Positions 1-6,747 of a stretch of 10,252 nucleotides of DNA are shown here, piece after piece. Position numbers and translations under genes: made by a program. The notes under the pieces were generated by a model, which did not search any database, was not told the DNA's origin, and saw nothing but the letters and a program-made list of their open reading frames with translations. This DNA is from Xanthobacteraceae bacterium (GTDB taxonomy: Bacteria; Pseudomonadota; Alphaproteobacteria; Rhizobiales; Xanthobacteraceae). Location: positions 1 to 10,252 of the forward strand of contig JASHYD010000594.1 in the NCBI GenBank assembly GCA_030043175.1. Direction: 5' to 3'. How positions within the stretch are numbered: position 1 is the stretch's first letter; each line of letters begins with the position of its first letter.

Positions 1-674
1 GGGTGGTGGCGCCCATCCGGGAGCACCGGCATTCGTGCTCGCCCTCGAGCGCGCCACACCTGTCCCTTGTACGTTGCGAATTGCTTGGCGGATGAACGGA
101 TCTTGCCGAGCAGCGAGGAGAACGGTGAGCCTTTCTCGTGGCAAAGGGTACACTATTTCAACTTGGCGCTTCGAGGTCATGCAAGACGGCTTGCCAAGAA
201 TTCCGGCCTGACCGAGAGGAAGCGGCAGAGCAAATCACCGCCAACATCATCGCAGGCGTCACCGTGTTTCCGTCAGTTGTGGGGCGTCAACCGGGCCCAG
301 GAAGCCCGCTGCACCTATTGCGCCGGTCGGTGAGTGCCGGGGTACGCTCGCTCGCAATGCTCCCTCCGCCGCGCTTTCCGCGGCGGAGGGCCTAAGCTGC
401 CACTCCATCCGGCGCTGCCGAAAGTCCCACCTGTGCAACGGCGCGAAAGCAACCCACCATGCTACATGATGATTGCGATGCTCCGTGTGCTTGGGACGTT
501 CGTCGCGAACATATTCGAGCAACGGCGCGACGTGATGTGGAGTCTTCGGATCAGCTCATATCGCGCTAAGCGTGCTCCACACCTGCGGTGATGTGTGCGT
601 GGTAGTCGGGGTGCACGCCCTACGACCTCGATGAGGAGGATCGAGAGCGCGACCCGCTCCAGCATTGAGGCCAT
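1..674. other. Gene-free stretch without a recognisable product
   Basis: I find no gene here that I can support. The plus frame starting at base 1 is open from the window edge to a TGA at 331-333 (about 110 codons), so it could be the tail of a gene entering from the left, but its third-position GC is modest and the peptide resembles nothing I know. Other frames of 60-90 codons lie over one another on both strands and none has a convincing ribosome-binding site. Besides the strong hairpin at 362-390 there is a smaller inverted repeat, GAGCAC at 21-26 and GTGCTC at 35-40. The stretch is downstream of the minus-strand Tat-signal gene, so part of it may be that gene's 3' untranslated region. Confidence 0.5.
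362..390. repeat. Perfect 12-bp inverted repeat (stem-loop)
   Basis: CCCTCCGCCGCG (362-373) is followed by a 5-base loop (374-378) and its exact complement CGCGGCGGAGGG (379-390). The stem has 12 pairs, almost all G:C, so it would be very stable as RNA. Neither side has a run of T, so it is not a classical intrinsic terminator. It lies about 285 bases downstream of the minus-strand gene ending at 675 and could protect or end that transcript. It could also be a dispersed GC-rich palindromic element. Confidence 0.7.
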
Positions 675-1454
675 TCACCGCGTGTAGATGAAACCTGCTT
701 GCGCGAGGTTAATCAGGGTCGGCACGACACCAGGTGTGAGCACGGCATTCCGGATCAGGTGATTGGTGAGGTCAGCGGCCACCGCATCGACCGACAGGTG
801 GTCGGGATTCTGGTCGGCCGCGACCAGCCGGCTAGCCAACTCCCAAATGGCATTGTGGCACGCCAGGAATACGACACCGCGCCGCTGCAGAACCACAATG
901 TTGTTACCCTTGGGCGAGAACACGCCGTCGGTCGACTGAATGTCGGCCGGATCATGCGAAACCCCGGCCGGCACGATGATAAACGTGTTACTCGTAATGT
1001 TGCCGCCGGCGATCTTGGCGAGTTGGTACTTATCCCACGCCGCCTGCTCGTAGAGGGCGAGATGGGCGGGGCCATGGGTTCCGGACACGCACAGGAAGTC
1101 CGGCTGATTGAAGGCGTAGATCTGGCCGTTCAAGGTGTTGCGCATGCCATTGAGCCAGCTGCCGCTGAGATCGGTATGGTCCCAGGCCTGGCGCGGGCCT
1201 CCCTTGTAATTCATCACGAGGTCGAGCGCCGCCTTGTCCCAGAGGTCGGGCTTGTCGGCGATCATGGGCACGGTCTTGTAGTCGCGCCGGCGCGGCAGTT
1301 CCGCAAGACGGTTTGAAAATTCGCGCAGGTTTTTGCCGCCGTCCGGCTGGAGCGTCGTGTCGACGGCTGCTGCGGCGGCGTGCGTAAAGCCACTCATGAC
1401 CAGTCCTGCCCCCATGCTTGCGATAGCGCCGCGACGGTCCATCGAAAATTCCAT
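675..1454 (-). CDS. Tat-exported DsrE-like protein ('transcriptional initiation protein Tat' family)
   Basis: Predicted 259-residue exported protein of unknown activity. Residues 5-11 are MDRRGAI, a twin-arginine signal. A hydrophobic stretch (about 12-23) and an alanine run with a likely AxA cleavage site near 28-30 follow, so the mature protein should be periplasmic and folded before export. The mature part matches, from memory, a proteobacterial family usually named 'transcriptional initiation protein Tat', a misleading name taken from the signal. Conserved-looking blocks are PRRRDYKTVPM (54-64), SGTHGPAHLALYEQAAWDKY (124-143) and the C-terminal GVVFLACHNAIWELA (193-207), with Cys199 placed as in DsrE-like folds. 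The frame is open 30 codons further upstream, but ATG 1454 has AGGGAGA six bases before it and puts the twin arginine near the N-terminus. No partner gene is adjacent, and the role is unknown. Confidence 0.85.
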   Translation of the reverse strand: MEFSMDRRGAIASMGAGLVMSGFTHAAAAAVDTTLQPDGGKNLREFSNRLAELPRRRDYKTVPMIADKPDLWDKAALDLVMNYKGGPRQAWDHTDLSGSWLNGMRNTLNGQIYAFNQPDFLCVSGTHGPAHLALYEQAAWDKYQLAKIAGGNITSNTFIIVPAGVSHDPADIQSTDGVFSPKGNNIVVLQRRGVVFLACHNAIWELASRLVAADQNPDHLSVDAVAADLTNHLIRNAVLTPGVVPTLINLAQAGFIYTR

Positions 1455-1481
1455 GTTTCTTCTCCCTGTGCGTTCAAATAA

Positions 1482-1510
1482 AAATGAGCCGCTCCGAGAC
1501 GGAACGTCAA
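1482..1510 (-). promoter_or_regulatory. Weak candidate promoter for the Tat-signal gene
   Basis: On the minus strand a good -35-like TTGACG (1505-1510) is followed after 17 bases by TCATTT (1482-1487), which is a poor -10. The AT-rich run just downstream allows other -10 choices with longer spacing. The element lies about 28 bases before the start codon at 1454, a plausible leader length. This rests on motif matching only. Confidence 0.2.
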
Positions 1511-1847
1511 GCGCAACTCTTCGGCACGTTAATGTGCGCTGCAAGCCCCTGGCGTGCCGTCGACCACGATGGGTCCCTCTATTTACACGAATTTGCGACT
1601 GAACCGAAGAGCGAATGAGCTTGGCAGAGGCTCACAAGTATGTGGTGCTCGCTGTAGACGTCAACCGATCCACGCTGTTTTGTCGGAGCCAGGAAGGCGG
1701 GCAGGGTGCTGGGGCGGGCGATCCAACCGCTCCTGAGCTTGGCGACCAAGCCGCGCCTGACTTCGACTTCGGTGCGAGTCAGGTTTGTCCGTCACGAGGC
1801 GCGGGCGATGTCGTCGGTGAGGTCGGTCCAACAAACGAGCAGCCGGA
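1511..1847. other. Intergenic stretch between the Tat-signal gene and the RND remnant
   Basis: I see no supportable gene. A plus-strand frame from ATG 1615 to 1923 runs over the RND pseudogene on the opposite strand and has no clear ribosome-binding site. On the minus strand, directly after the remnant's TGA, an ATG overlaps the stop and opens a 19-codon frame beginning MIRLL, which could be debris of a former downstream gene. The stretch includes the distal upstream region of the Tat-signal gene. Confidence 0.4.
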
Positions 1848-2089
1848 TCATTCGCCCGGAGCCAAGGACCTATCGGTGCGAATAGAGCGTGGCCACTGGT
1901 CGAAACGGTCGAGGGAGAGATAGATCACCGGAGTGGTGGAGAGCGTCAGGATCTGGCTGACGATCAGGCCGCCGGCGACTGCGATGCCGAGCGGCCGCGG
2001 CTCGCTGCCTCACCCATGGTGATGACGAGCGGCAGAGCGCCGAGCAGTGCGGCTGCGGTAGTCATCATGATGGGCCGGGGAACGCAGCC
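1848..2089 (-). pseudogene. Remnant of the C-terminus of an RND (AcrB/MdtB-type) efflux permease, frameshifted
   Basis: Read on the minus strand, one frame gives RPIMMTTAAALLGALPLVIT and then MGEAA (from 2077 down). This is the hallmark of the last transmembrane repeat of HAE1/MdtBC-type RND pumps, normally RFRPIxMTTxAALLGALPLxxxxGxGxELRRPLG. Small deletions clustered at about 1993-2010 destroy the GxELR step and shift the frame. The next frame resumes [20 protein letters not shown], followed by [12 protein letters not shown], and ends at a TGA at 1848-1850. A further one-base disturbance just before RPI (about 2085) breaks the LRF codons. About 75 residues survive of a protein normally over 1000 long, so it cannot act as a pump. 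Upstream of about 2089 I cannot follow the homology. It records a lost efflux operon, probably cut by rearrangement and then decaying. Confidence 0.85.
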
Positions 2090-2096
2090 GCTTTGA

Positions 2097-2321
2097 TTAA
2101 GATGTCTTTGATATCCTGGCGTTCTCAGGCCTTGCGGGCCAAACACGCAGAATGGCCGCTACGCTCGCTTTGGTAGAACGCAGATCAATCAACAGCGTCT
2201 CCAGTCCTCGCTGCCCCCAGCAGTGGACCTTGTCGGAATCGACTGGACGGATGTGCGAGGACGCGCTTTGCTCCGTAAGGATCAGCTCGCTATGTGCCTT
2301 TAAATTCTCGAAAATAAGCAT
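2097..2321 (-). CDS. Possible small hypothetical protein (74 aa)
   Basis: An open frame of 74 codons from ATG 2321 to a TAA at 2097-2099, between the RND remnant and the divergent 62-residue gene. I do not recognise the product. The middle (about residues 10-55, containing HIRPVDSDKVHCWGQRG and LETLLIDLRSTKASVAAILR) has plausible codon use and an amphipathic helical character, while the two ends look less protein-like. No Shine-Dalgarno sequence is seen before the ATG. It may be an orphan, a gene fragment left by the same rearrangement that cut the RND gene, or chance. Confidence 0.22.
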   Translation of the reverse strand: MLIFENLKAHSELILTEQSASSHIRPVDSDKVHCWGQRGLETLLIDLRSTKASVAAILRVWPARPENARISKTS

Positions 2322-2367
2322 AAATAGAGGTAGCCGACTCGATCAGGACCCGACAAGGGAGACGACC

Positions 2368-2556
2368 TTGACAACCAAACCGAACGAGGCCCGAGCTCGC
2401 GCCGATGCAAGTTTCAAGAAGGAGGAGCGTGCGAAAGAAGGCGCAAAGGCTATGATGGAATATCAAGCCAGCATCCGAATGGTTCGTGAAAAGACTGAGC
2501 GATTAAAGGCGCTTCGATTGGCCAAAGAGGCAGCGGACAAGGAGCGCGCCGATTAA
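2368..2556 (+). CDS. Small charged helical protein (62 aa), TTG start
   Basis: A 62-residue soluble protein very rich in Lys, Glu, Arg and Ala. It runs from TKPNEARARADASFKKEERA to RLKALRLAKEAADKERAD, has no Cys, Pro only near the N-terminus, and should be almost entirely alpha helix, perhaps a short coiled coil. The pattern recalls a family of small hypothetical proteins common in Bradyrhizobium and relatives (from memory). The frame is open upstream to an ATG at 2152, but that extension has different composition (Cys- and Ser-rich). A TTG at 2368 follows AAGGGAG by six bases and gives the compact product, so I chose it. An AT-rich block at about 2298-2330 stands out from the GC-rich surroundings and may hold the promoter. 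The RhlE helicase begins 205 bases downstream on the same strand. Function is unknown. Confidence 0.75.
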   Translation: MTTKPNEARARADASFKKEERAKEGAKAMMEYQASIRMVREKTERLKALRLAKEAADKERAD

Positions 2557-2631
2557 GCGCCACGAAGACGTCTTGAAACGGTCAGGTAGGCGGCCCATCT
2601 ATGGCCTGCTCCTAATTGGCTAGTGGGGAGC

Positions 2632-2659
2632 TTGACGGGACTGAGCTCCGTTCTATTTC
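2632..2659 (+). promoter_or_regulatory. Candidate promoter upstream of the helicase
   Basis: TTGACG (2632-2637), a 16-base spacer, then TATTTC (2654-2659) resembles a housekeeping sigma-factor promoter. It would give a leader of roughly 95 bases before the helicase TTG. It overlaps a 6-bp inverted repeat, GGAGCT (2627-2632) and AGCTCC (2644-2649). Motif matching only. Confidence 0.3.
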
Positions 2660-2762
2660 ACTCTGACAGCCCGGGTCGCGCGGGGTTGTCTTCATCTGCA
2701 GTCGGCTCCGCGGCGTAACCCGCAGCGGGCGCAGAGGCGCGTACGGAAGAAAGCTTCTTCAT
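2658..2762 (-). CDS. Possible 34-aa antisense small ORF with strong ribosome-binding site
   Basis: On the minus strand, ATG at 2762-2760 is preceded by AAAGGAGGA (complement of 2765-2773) at a tight spacing of two to three bases. It opens a 34-codon frame ending in TGA at 2658-2660. The peptide starts MKKLSSVRASAPAAG and ends NPARPGLSE, with a basic N-terminus and an acidic, proline-containing tail; the N-terminal part is too weakly hydrophobic for a confident signal peptide. The frame overlaps the helicase start by one base and runs antisense through its leader. The near-perfect Shine-Dalgarno match is also the codons for Ser-Ser-Phe of the helicase, so it could be chance. Confidence 0.22.
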   Translation of the reverse strand: MKKLSSVRASAPAAGYAAEPTADEDNPARPGLSE

Positions 2763-2773
2763 TGTCCTCCTTT
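2745..2773 (+). promoter_or_regulatory. Helicase ribosome-binding site inside a small hairpin
   Basis: The only Shine-Dalgarno-like sequence before the helicase TTG is GGAAGA (2745-2750). GAAGAA (2746-2751) is perfectly complementary to TTCTTC (2755-2760) across a 3-base loop, so the site would be buried in a 6-bp stem that ends one base before the start codon. The first codons (TCCTCC at 2765-2770) are pyrimidine-rich and could also compete for purine-rich sequence. With a TTG start this suggests low or conditional translation. The hairpin is seen in the sequence; regulation is inferred. Confidence 0.4.
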
Positions 2774-4111
2774 CATGACTTCACTCTTAACAAAGAGATT
2801 ACACGCGCAGTCGCCGAAGAAAGGTACCTGACCCCCACTCCGATCCAAGCGCAGACGATTCCGGCCGTCATGTCGGGCCGCGATGTGATTGGAATTGCCC
2901 AAACTGGGACCGGCAAAACCGCCGCATTCGCACTGCCCATTCTGCACCGTCTCGCGATCAGCCCGCGTCCGCCGGCACGCAGGAGCTGCCGAATCCTAGT
3001 GCTCAGCCCGACGCGCGAGTTGTCCGGCCAAATTCGCGACAGCTTCCACACTTATGGCCGCTTCCTGCGCGTTAGAGCCGCGCTGGCGATCGGCGGCGTA
3101 TCGATGGGCGTCCAGGTTCGCGTTTTGCTCAACGGCGTGGATGTTCTTGTCGCCACGCCTGGGCGGTTGCTTGACCTTGTCAAGAGCAATGCGCTCCGAT
3201 TGGGCGAGGTCGAGTGCCTCGTTCTCGATGAGGCCGACCAGATGCTCGACATGGGTTTTATTCGTGACATCCGTAAGATTGCCGCCAAGCTTCCGATCCA
3301 GCGGCAGACGCTAATGTTTTCTGCGACCATGCCTCGCGCCATCGCCGAACTCGCCGCGCACATGCTGCGCGACCCGATCAAGGTCGCGGTAGCGCCGGTC
3401 GCCTCGACGGTTGAACACGTCGAGCAGCGCGTCATTCGTGTCGACCGCTCCGCAAAGCCGGCGATCCTGATCGACGTGTTGCGGCGAGAAACGATCGACC
3501 GTGCCCTGATCTTCACGAGGACAAAGCACGGCGCCGATAAGGTCGCGCGTGGCTTGATCCGGGCCGGCATCGGGGCCGAAGCGATTCACGGCAACAAATC
3601 GCAAAACCAACGCGAACGCGTGCTCGCGTCCTTTCGTAAAGGAGAACTTAGGACACTCGTCGCTACGGATATCGCGGCGCGCGGCATTGATGTGGATGGC
3701 GTCAGCCACGTCGTGAATTTCGATCTGCCGAACGTGCCGGAAACCTACGTGCATCGTATCGGCCGTACGGCGCGCGCAGGCGCGGAAGGTGTCGCGATCT
3801 CGCTGTGCGACGTCGAGGAGGCAGCCTTCCTGCGCGATATCGAGAAGCTTATCCGCATGACTATTCCGGTAAGCGACAGTGGCGCCAATCAACGATGGGC
3901 GAAGGCTGCCACCGCGGCGAGTGCCTTTATCAAGTCACCTGGCAAAGCTAGGCGACGGCGCTCGAACCGCAGTGGTCCGGCGCGTAAGCAAAGTCGCGGT
4001 GGCCAGTCAAAAGAGGCGCCGCGCAGTATCGAGTCTGTTGCCTTCATGCACGGGACGGATCGGCCCGAGCGCAACCGCGTCGCACGCGCGCGTCATTCAC
4101 AAGAAACATAA
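2762..4111 (+). CDS. rhlE: DEAD-box ATP-dependent RNA helicase, RhlE type
   Basis: A 449-residue cytoplasmic helicase that unwinds short RNA duplexes using ATP. Its relatives act in ribosome assembly, RNA decay and cold adaptation. All core motifs are present in order: Phe7 and the Q motif TPTPIQAQ (24-31), Walker A AQTGTGKT (46-53), Ia PTRELSGQ (83-90), Ib TPGRL (132-136), DEAD (156-159), SAT (187-189), IV LIFTRT (249-254), V ATDIAARGID (301-310) and VI HRIGRTAR (331-338). The RecA-like core ends near 365. A basic, probably disordered tail (about 392-449, with RRRRSNRSG) is typical of RhlE and likely binds RNA. The TTG at 2762 was chosen because MSSFHDF matches how the family begins and the next in-frame ATG (codon 37) would remove the Q motif. 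The gene has its own leader and stands alone; the next gene downstream is convergent. Confidence 0.95.
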   Translation: MSSFHDFTLNKEITRAVAEERYLTPTPIQAQTIPAVMSGRDVIGIAQTGTGKTAAFALPILHRLAISPRPPARRSCRILVLSPTRELSGQIRDSFHTYGRFLRVRAALAIGGVSMGVQVRVLLNGVDVLVATPGRLLDLVKSNALRLGEVECLVLDEADQMLDMGFIRDIRKIAAKLPIQRQTLMFSATMPRAIAELAAHMLRDPIKVAVAPVASTVEHVEQRVIRVDRSAKPAILIDVLRRETIDRALIFTRTKHGADKVARGLIRAGIGAEAIHGNKSQNQRERVLASFRKGELRTLVATDIAARGIDVDGVSHVVNFDLPNVPETYVHRIGRTARAGAEGVAISLCDVEEAAFLRDIEKLIRMTIPVSDSGANQRWAKAATAASAFIKSPGKARRRRSNRSGPARKQSRGGQSKEAPRSIESVAFMHGTDRPERNRVARARHSQET

Positions 4112-4442
4112 CGTGCCCAAGGAAGAATTGCTGCAATTCGGCTGAGGCCGTCAGCAGGCGGCCCAGCCGTTGAGTTGCTGTCTATAGCGGCGAGAATGAT
4201 TTCACGCACACAACGTTACTTGGCTGAAGGCAGGCTAATGCGAGTTGGCCGCCAAATGCACCGCTTCAGTGGCGTCGATTGCCGCACGAGGCTAAGCAAC
4301 GCATCAGCGGATTGGCGGCATTCGCGCCGCAAAAGGCAGATGTTGAGGCAGGACAGCGCGACCGAAGCTTCATTCTTCATAGCCGCTGACGCATTTGCTC
4401 CGCCTGCGGTCGGACTCAATTCTTGATTTCACCCTTCGTCTG
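4112..4442. other. Convergent intergenic region
   Basis: The stretch lies between the 3' ends of the helicase (plus) and the histidine kinase (minus), so it should hold transcript ends for both. The clearest symmetry is GAATTG (4125-4130) with CAATTC (4134-4139) around a 3-base loop, 14 bases past the helicase stop, but no T-run follows. GCGGC and GCCGC flank a 6-base loop near 4316-4331. Frames of 67-83 codons exist on both strands without ribosome-binding sites or recognisable products. I see no gene. Confidence 0.5.
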
Positions 4443-6035
4443 TTAGGCGGCCCGGAACGTGAGGAGGAAGGCCACGCTATAGTCTGCGTCTGAAAGACAA
4501 ATCGAGCCTTGATGGGCGCGGAGCATCGATCGCACGATCTCGAGTCCCATGCCGGTCCCGCCGCTTTCCCTCCGCGTCGTGAAGAATGGCATGAAGAGCT
4601 TGTCCCGATTGTTGTCCGCGATCGGTTCGCCGTCGTTCATCACCGCGACAGAAATCGTGTCGGCTGACCTACGGGCTCGGATGCGCAAGAGCTTAGCGTG
4701 GTGGCGAACGGCATTGTCCGCGAGGTGGGAAAAGATGATGATGGCGTTGTCGGCCGACATCCGGACAGCCTGATCGAGGCAGCCGTCCGCCTCGATCGAC
4801 AAGCCGCAAAATGCGCTGCGCGTCGCGGCGACGACTGACGCCAGGGTGGTGCTGCCGCCAAGCTGCGGGTTGTCAGCGCGGGCGAGCTCGCGGAGCCGAT
4901 CGAGCAGCGCCGTCAGGCGCCGCGCGTCGGCGATCACGTTGTCGAGGAACTTGCGACGTTCGCTCTCCGACATGTCCGTGCCTGAGTCGCGCAGCAACTC
5001 GGCAGCGCCTTGAATCGAACTCAGCGGCGATTTGAGCTCATGGGAAACGTGAGCCGCGAAGGTCGCAATGTAGTCGGTGCGGTCATAGAGCCGTTCGGCC
5101 ATGTCGAGAAAGCCCTGTGATAGCATGGCGAGCTCGCGGGTGCCGTGATGGGCCGGCGCCCGGAGGGCATCGCGCCCGGCGATACCAATCGCCTGCATAT
5201 GTCCGAGGAGCTGCTGCATAGGTCGCGTGATCGTGCGCCAGAACAGGAAGCCGACGATCAGCGTCCCCCCGACAATCGCCGCGACTGCGGCAGCCACGCG
5301 ATGGCGCTCTGCCTTGAGATTCTTGAGAATGTTGTTTGGGGTGCGCGACGCGTAGATGACGCCGGCCACCGCGCCGCCGACCATGACCGGCATGGCGGCG
5401 AAAACGCGGACGCTGGTGCCGCGTGTGATCGAATAGAGCGGCGGCGCTGGCAGATTGCGGCGGCGCAGCCGCAACACGCTTCTGTAGTGACCGTCGAGCG
5501 CCCGCGCCACCTCTTCGACGTCCGCGAGTGAGAGCCCGATCTCGTTGCCGCCGGCGATGACGACGCCACGGGGGTCGAGCAAGCGAAAGCCGGCGAGCGT
5601 CACCTTTTGGGCATTGGCCAGAACGGGCTGAAGCCGCCGCCCGATTTCCAGGAGGGCGGCGTCTGGTGGACTCGCCGGCAGACGGCCATCGGGGCGCGGG
5701 CCCAGGATTTCGCTGCCGGCAAGATCAAGGCTAGGCTCGATCGGGGTGAAGGGGCGTTCGTCATGGGTGGGCACGCCGCTTGTTGATGGCTTGGCAAGCG
5801 GGCCGCCTAGTTCGCGTTCGAACACCGCCGCCAGAACAGCGCATTGGACGGCCAGCTCGGCTTCGGTTTGTCGGATCAACTGGTTTTCATAGAGTCGAAA
5901 GAAGAACAAGCCAGCGAGCGGCAAGGCTGCGACGGTGGTCAGTACCGCGCACACAATCATGGCTAACGACGGTCGCCATTTCTGCTTGACCAGCAGCTTG
6001 TGCGCGCCCGCGTTTTCAGCGTGTCGCAGTGTCAC
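4443..6035 (-). CDS. Membrane sensor histidine kinase, CreC-like
   Basis: A 530-residue inner-membrane sensor kinase, the expected partner of the response regulator encoded just before it. Transmembrane helix 1 is at about 24-46. A periplasmic sensing region (about 48-240) includes a PAS/Cache-like stretch, LLDPRGVVIAGGNEIG (152-167). Helix 2 is at about 247-266, then a HAMP linker (about 267-320). The H-box is HVSHELKSPLSSIQGAAELL (329-348) with His332 as phospho-acceptor; the KSPL wording is as in CreC of E. coli. The ATPase part has an N-box around Asn441, Asp468 in a G1 box reading NDGEPI rather than DxGxG, FMPFFTT (481-487) and the G2 box GGTGMGLEIV (492-501), so it looks active. Translation starts at GTG 6035, overlapping the regulator stop as GTGA, which implies translational coupling. 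Being CreC-like is inferred; the signal is unknown. Confidence 0.92.
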   Translation of the reverse strand: MTLRHAENAGAHKLLVKQKWRPSLAMIVCAVLTTVAALPLAGLFFFRLYENQLIRQTEAELAVQCAVLAAVFERELGGPLAKPSTSGVPTHDERPFTPIEPSLDLAGSEILGPRPDGRLPASPPDAALLEIGRRLQPVLANAQKVTLAGFRLLDPRGVVIAGGNEIGLSLADVEEVARALDGHYRSVLRLRRRNLPAPPLYSITRGTSVRVFAAMPVMVGGAVAGVIYASRTPNNILKNLKAERHRVAAAVAAIVGGTLIVGFLFWRTITRPMQQLLGHMQAIGIAGRDALRAPAHHGTRELAMLSQGFLDMAERLYDRTDYIATFAAHVSHELKSPLSSIQGAAELLRDSGTDMSESERRKFLDNVIADARRLTALLDRLRELARADNPQLGGSTTLASVVAATRSAFCGLSIEADGCLDQAVRMSADNAIIIFSHLADNAVRHHAKLLRIRARRSADTISVAVMNDGEPIADNNRDKLFMPFFTTRRESGGTGMGLEIVRSMLRAHQGSICLSDADYSVAFLLTFRAA

Positions 6036-6736
6036 GCGCTGGCCGTGCAGCGGCCGAGCCGGAAACCGACGGCGTGCACGGTCTCGATGACGTTGTCACA
6101 TCCCACACGTGCCAGCTTGGCCCGGATATTGCGGACATGGCTGTCGATCGTGCGATCGGAGACGTTGATGTTCACACCATAGGCGGCGGTCATTATCTGG
6201 TCGCGGCTGAAGACGATGTTCCGGCGCGAAAGAAGGACCTTGAGAATCGCAAACTCGATGGCGGTCAGGTCGAGCAGATGGCCGCTGAATTCAGCGGCAT
6301 GCTCCATTGGTCGAAGCGTCAGGGCACCGTGCGACAGCAGCACCTCGTCGTGCAGCGGCAAGGCGGCAGCCGCGGCGGCGCGGCGTAGGATGACGTTGAC
6401 CCGCGCGATCATCTCGCGCGGGCTGAACGGCTTGGTCACATAGTCGTCGCCGCCGATCTCAAGTCCGACGATGCGGTCGATCTCGTCGTTGCGCGCAGAG
6501 AGGAATAGGATCGGGACGTTCGATGACTTGCGGATTTCTCGACACACCGCCAGCCCGTCGGTATCAGGCATGCCGACATCGAGAATGATCATGTCAGGCG
6601 GGTGGTGCCGAAAGAGGATCAGCGCCTCGCCACCATCGCGTGCCATCTCGACGGTCATGCCGGCCTTTTCCAGCGCAAAGCCGATGACGTCGCGGATGTG
6701 GGGGTCATCATCGACAACGAGGATACGGTGGCCCAA
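6032..6736 (-). CDS. OmpR/PhoB-family response regulator
   Basis: A 234-residue DNA-binding response regulator. The receiver domain (about 3-118) has acidic residues Asp10 and Asp11, phospho-acceptor Asp53 in [13 protein letters not shown], Ser80 in the switch position and Lys102 in TKPFSP. The winged-helix output domain (about 132-228) has [20 protein letters not shown] (157-176) and the recognition-helix region [17 protein letters not shown] (193-209). The start is TTG 6736: AAGGGGA lies six bases before it, and the same bases overlap the TAA of the DUF4173 gene, whose stop is 11 bases upstream. No ATG is available in frame nearby. It is the second gene of the operon and presumably takes phosphate from the kinase that follows. 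Likely targets include its own promoter region (see the repeats at 8505-8525). Confidence 0.95.
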   Translation of the reverse strand: MGHRILVVDDDPHIRDVIGFALEKAGMTVEMARDGGEALILFRHHPPDMIILDVGMPDTDGLAVCREIRKSSNVPILFLSARNDEIDRIVGLEIGGDDYVTKPFSPREMIARVNVILRRAAAAAALPLHDEVLLSHGALTLRPMEHAAEFSGHLLDLTAIEFAILKVLLSRRNIVFSRDQIMTAAYGVNINVSDRTIDSHVRNIRAKLARVGCDNVIETVHAVGFRLGRCTASA

Positions 6737-6747
6737 TGCATGTCCCC

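Noticed and set aside
1..333. Plus-strand frame open from the window edge to TGA 331-333 (about 110 codons).
   Set aside because: No recognisable motif, weak codon bias and no visible start; it could be the tail of an off-window gene but I cannot support it as a CDS.
462..674. 70-codon minus-strand frame whose ATG directly follows the stop of the Tat-signal gene (TGAATG).
   Set aside because: The tight junction hints at coupling, but there is no ribosome-binding site of its own and the product is Arg-rich and low in coding character.
699..1316. 205-codon plus-strand frame inside the Tat-signal gene.
   Set aside because: It is the opposite-strand shadow of a real high-GC gene; the product has no family features.
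1615..1923. 102-codon plus-strand frame starting MSLAEAHKYVV.
   Set aside because: It overlaps the well-supported RND remnant on the other strand and has no convincing ribosome-binding site.
2152..2367. N-terminal extension of the 62-residue protein from ATG 2152.
   Set aside because: Composition changes abruptly (Cys/Ser-rich), there is no ribosome-binding site before 2152, and TTG 2368 has one at good spacing.
3311..3892. 193-codon minus-strand frame within the helicase gene (and similar frames at 3052-3570).
   Set aside because: Antisense shadow of conserved helicase codons; no ribosome-binding site or known domain.
4125..4139. GAATTG-CTG-CAATTC hairpin just after the helicase stop, considered as an intrinsic terminator.
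   Set aside because: The stem is only six pairs and no T-run follows on either strand.
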